This document shows positions 5,635-7,432 of a stretch of 7,432 nucleotides of DNA, piece after piece. Position numbers and translations under genes: made by a program. Position 1 is the first letter of the stretch. Every line of letters begins with the position of its first letter. The notes below the pieces were generated by a model. That model did no database searches and had not been told where the DNA came from. It saw nothing but the letters and a program-made list of their open reading frames with translations. The DNA lies in the NCBI GenBank assembly GCA_964423615.1, contig CAYRFQ010000183.1:1-7432 (forward strand), given 5' to 3'. The stretch comes from CAYRFQ01 sp964423615 (lineage in GTDB: Bacteria > Planctomycetota > Planctomycetia > Gemmatales > Gemmataceae).

Positions 5635-6402
5635 TTCCGCTATGCCCTGAAGGTTCAGTTTTTCCAGTTCCTCTAGTTCCGGATTGTTCTCGTCTACATA
5701 TGTTTTTAACTTCGACACAAAGGAACTACTAAGTTCTGGTGGAGCTCCTTGAGCTAGAATCTTCGGAATTTTGGCAGAACGTTTAATTGTGACTTTGTCT
5801 GCCGTCCCATCTTTTTTGTAGATGTTGATAGTTATCATCTTCTCTGCTTTTAATAACACCCAACTTGGATTGTAATGATATACTGCTAGATACAGCAATT
5901 TGGATTGATTTTCGGGAAGACCACCGCATCGACAGGCTTCATAAAACATTCGATGCACCTTCGGCGCACTGTACCGTTTTTTTTCGTATTCGAAGTCATG
6001 TAGAATCGACGCGTTCCGGTATTTACCAGTAAGAGGACTACCTACGATTGACCACAGCGGCCTCGGTATCGATGCACCGTTCACTGTTTCTCCGGTTGGA
6101 ACAGTCCAAACATGGCCAGCAGAATCAATATATGTGAAATCATTCAGTAAAGTTATCAATCTGCCATCATGTTCGAAGCGAAGATCTGGCTTTTTTAAAA
6201 ACCGCCCCCAGAGGTGCGTATCATCACCTGAGTTCTCAGGTTTCTTTCGTTCCGGACCCGGAATGCTGAACAAACCAAACCAAATCACACAATAACAACA
6301 AAGACCGCCGACAACAAAGGCAACAAATAAGCTGACCCAAAAGCGGCCCTTTGACGGTTCGGATTTTTGGCCATTATCAGACTTGTCACTTTCGGTTTGC
6401 AC
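5626..6402 (-). CDS. Membrane-anchored DUF1353-family protein
   Basis: The product is 258 residues from GTG 6402, chosen because AGGAGA (6411-6416) stands eight bases upstream; the longer frame would start at TTG 6459 with no ribosome site. Positions count from GTG 6402. A polar N-terminus (1-20) is followed by one membrane helix (about 21-45, FWVSLFVAFVVGGLCCYCVI). The DUF1353 domain spans about 73-177: LNDFTYIDSAGHVWTVPTG, NGASIPRPLWSIVGSP (GASIP near 109), NASILHDFEYEKKRY (LHD near 135), MFYEACRCGGL and a final LLYLAVYHY. The conserved Pro-Gly, Ser-Ile-Pro and His-Asp positions are all present. DUF1353 is known mainly from phage and prophage proteins, usually as a soluble domain of about 100-150 residues without established activity. 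The membrane anchor and a tail of about 80 charged residues are additions. The gene lies 85 bases downstream of the SNase, probably in the same transcript. Confidence 0.85.
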   Translation of the reverse strand: MQTESDKSDNGQKSEPSKGRFWVSLFVAFVVGGLCCYCVIWFGLFSIPGPERKKPENSGDDTHLWGRFLKKPDLRFEHDGRLITLLNDFTYIDSAGHVWTVPTGETVNGASIPRPLWSIVGSPLTGKYRNASILHDFEYEKKRYSAPKVHRMFYEACRCGGLPENQSKLLYLAVYHYNPSWVLLKAEKMITINIYKKDGTADKVTIKRSAKIPKILAQGAPPELSSSFVSKLKTYVDENNPELEELEKLNLQGIAENE

Positions 6403-6410
6403 AATTAGGG

Positions 6411-6416
6411 TCTCCT
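6411..6416 (-). promoter_or_regulatory. Ribosome binding site deciding the DUF1353 start (GTG 6402)
   Basis: AGGAGA on the minus strand is spaced eight bases from GTG 6402. It overlaps the longer reading frame that would begin at TTG 6459, and that alternative has no purine-rich site upstream. The nearby ATG in this leader is out of frame. Confidence 0.6.
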
Positions 6417-6476
6417 GTTCATGACGTACAACAACTAAACTGGGAACTATTGTTTGCAAGTTTTATTGAAAATAGA

Positions 6477-6490
6477 GGTATCAGGTATCA
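6477..6490. repeat. Tandem GGTATCA x2 at the SNase stop codon
   Basis: Two perfect 7-base units lie at 6477-6483 and 6484-6490. The second contains the TGA stop of the SNase (6488-6490). It is probably replication slippage and has no coding effect. Confidence 0.4.
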
Positions 6491-7219
6491 GGGTGGCGAG
6501 AGACACCTTGAGCATCCCTTCAGGCCTCTCCTCTGAGCCTCTTTGAGTGATATCGCGATTTTGCTTCGGCTCAGATATCGGCAGCCAGGTCGGTGGTACT
6601 TGCTTCCAGTCCGAGTTCGATAAACAATGATTTGCCCCGGTTTGCCCTTTTTGTTCGGAGTGGTTTCGACCTTCTTCGGGCGGATGGTTTGGCCTTTGCC
6701 CCAGAGTCCGCGACCGGAAGTGCGGGCTTGGCGTTCGTACTTGCGGAACAGCTCCATCTGGTTGAACGCGTACTTGGTATACGCGTGACCGTAGCCTTGA
6801 CGCACGATTTCCAAATTTACGAACAAGCCATCGGGAACGCGATGGACGTAGGCGAGGAGTCGGCGATATTTGTCGGTGGTGGGTTTGGTGCCGTCGTATT
6901 TGAGCCAGACGGATTCGCCTTGGAGCAAATTCTTGGTGAACTGGCTGGCTTCGCGACCGTAGAACTCGACCTTCTTTCGCGGATGCACGGTCTCGGGCGT
7001 ATCGACTCCGATCAACCGCACCCGCACTTCTTGGCCGTCTTTCGAAATGATGATGGTGTCTCCGTCAACGACGCGAACAACTCGATGACTCTTGTCCTTG
7101 CTGAAATCGTGTTTCGGATACGCAGGCGGCGGGGTGGTCCGCATCCGAACCTGCCAACCGTGAACGAATAAGCCACCAAGACAGAACAGCAGCACCGCCA
7201 CCAAAGCCAAGCGTTTCAT
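6488..7219 (-). CDS. Exported thermonuclease (SNase) with C-terminal His/Cys cluster, full copy C
   Basis: The product is 243 residues. ATG 7219 has GGAG (7228-7231) eight bases upstream, and a signal peptide (MKRLALVAVLLFCLGGLFVHG) begins at residue 1. The staphylococcal-nuclease OB-fold domain spans about 44-175. It shows VVDGDT (Asp 52/54), VRLIGVDTPE with R68, D73 and E76 matching the catalytic Arg, Ca ligand and Glu, and DKYRRLLAYV with R120 matching the third catalytic residue. GLWGKG closes the domain. A basic linker (PKKVETTPNKKGKPG) leads to a tail with TGSKYHRPGCRYLSRSKIAI and CSRC; H199, C203, C236 and C239 could bind one zinc. This SNase-plus-tail layout is common in exported bacterial nucleases. 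It should cleave DNA and RNA with Ca2+ outside the cytoplasm. The gene follows hsdR by 19 bases, so the two are likely co-transcribed. Two partial paralogues lie downstream. Confidence 0.93.
   Translation of the reverse strand: MKRLALVAVLLFCLGGLFVHGWQVRMRTTPPPAYPKHDFSKDKSHRVVRVVDGDTIIISKDGQEVRVRLIGVDTPETVHPRKKVEFYGREASQFTKNLLQGESVWLKYDGTKPTTDKYRRLLAYVHRVPDGLFVNLEIVRQGYGHAYTKYAFNQMELFRKYERQARTSGRGLWGKGQTIRPKKVETTPNKKGKPGQIIVYRTRTGSKYHRPGCRYLSRSKIAISLKEAQRRGLKGCSRCLSPP
6545..6733. repeat. Near-identical block shared by SNase copies B and C (copy in C)
   Basis: This is the counterpart of 5317-5503. It encodes the SNase linker and the first half of the His/Cys tail. Outside the block the two copies are clearly diverged, so the block has been homogenised or acquired separately from its flanks. 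Confidence 0.85.
6908..7219. repeat. SNase N-terminal region shared with copy A (3459-3764)
   Basis: The homology with copy A starts exactly at GACGGATTCGCC (3459 and 6908) and runs to the ATG, at roughly nine bases in ten by eye with two codon-sized gaps. The leaders beyond the ATG differ, although both hold a good ribosome site. Confidence 0.85.
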
Positions 7220-7238
7220 CAGGGAATCTCCAGATTAC

Positions 7239-7432
7239 TCATGCCGTATCCGCGTTCGCATTGATTTGATTGACGACTTTGACGACATCTTGGGCTTTGT
7301 CTTCCCAGATGCCAATCACCCCTTGATCGTGCATGTCGGTGAATGGTTGCTCGAAAAGTGTCTTGGGTTCCATCAGCCCATTTTGCACGACGTGGTCGAT
7401 GATCAAATTGATGAACGTAATCTGTTTCCCGG
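7239..7432 (-). CDS. hsdR: C-terminal end of type I restriction enzyme R subunit (partial)
   Basis: The frame is open from the right edge to TGA at 7239-7241, giving 63 residues. They include FINLIIDHVVQNGLMEP, KTLFEQPFTDMHDQGVIGIW, and a final helix ending in VVNQINANADTA. The order 'FINxxIDHxxxxGxMxPxxLxExPFTDxxxxG', then an acidic helix, then a short Ala-rich end, is the recognisable C-terminus of EcoEI-type HsdR (DEAD/DEAH helicase-nuclease) proteins. HsdR translocates and cleaves unmodified DNA together with the HsdM and HsdS subunits. Its helicase and nuclease motifs, and hsdM/hsdS, would lie to the right of the window. Some standalone DEAD-box proteins share this C-terminal domain, so the assignment to a complete type I system is inferred. 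Confidence 0.75.
   Translation of the reverse strand, partial: GKQITFINLIIDHVVQNGLMEPKTLFEQPFTDMHDQGVIGIWEDKAQDVVKVVNQINANADTA

Noticed and set aside
6593..7171. Plus-strand frame of 192 residues opposite the SNase, and its relatives at 3426-3716 and 5243-5650
   Set aside because: These are shadows of the three SNase copies on the opposite strand. The mutual similarity reflects only the SNase duplication.
1..7432. CRISPR arrays, tRNA or rRNA genes, intact transposases or integrases
   Set aside because: No short regularly spaced repeats, cloverleaf-like segments or recombinase motifs were seen on either strand.

Overview
The window looks like an accessory region of a bacterial chromosome with roughly balanced base composition. 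I favour a planctomycete (Gemmataceae-like) host. The grounds are the style of the secreted proteins, a portal-type C-terminus that I recall from that group, and the mix of Sec-exported nucleases with membrane proteins of unknown function. This assignment is from memory of family resemblance and is weak.

All intact genes read leftward (minus strand). From right to left they are: the C-terminal end of a type I restriction R subunit (hsdR, cut by the right edge); 19 bases later a complete exported thermonuclease (SNase) with a C-terminal His/Cys cluster; a membrane-anchored DUF1353 protein; a decayed C-terminal SNase copy; a two-helix membrane/coiled-coil protein resembling putative phage abortive-infection proteins; a plus-strand scrap of a phage portal-like gene; an N-terminal-only SNase copy that keeps its ribosome binding site and signal peptide; a 377-base AT-rich intergenic stretch with phased A-tracts and a possible 32-residue ORF; an exported endonuclease/exonuclease/phosphatase (EEP) protein with a lamin-tail-like C-terminus; and an exported two-domain protein with an FlgO/CsgG-like N-terminal half. 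At the left edge the plus strand carries the 3' end of a portal-like gene.

Two repeat systems organise the region. First, three SNase copies (one full, one 5'-truncated and decayed, one 3'-truncated) sit between unrelated cargo genes. The full and decayed copies share a block of about 187 bases that is nearly identical while both flanks have diverged, which suggests gene conversion. Second, at least 112 bases of the portal-like 3' end occur twice with no visible mismatch (1-112 and 3900-4011), bracketing about 3.9 kb that holds the two exported-protein genes and the truncated SNase. The layout fits a recombination-driven accessory or defence island on a former prophage-like locus.

Functionally the window combines a restriction subunit, exported nucleases and membrane proteins of the kind found in defence islands. 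No cooperation among them is demonstrated; it is inferred only from shared strand and proximity. Several starts differ from the longest open frame: GTG 6402, ATG 3066, ATG 5189 and ATG 1589 are chosen from Shine-Dalgarno spacing and signal-peptide position.
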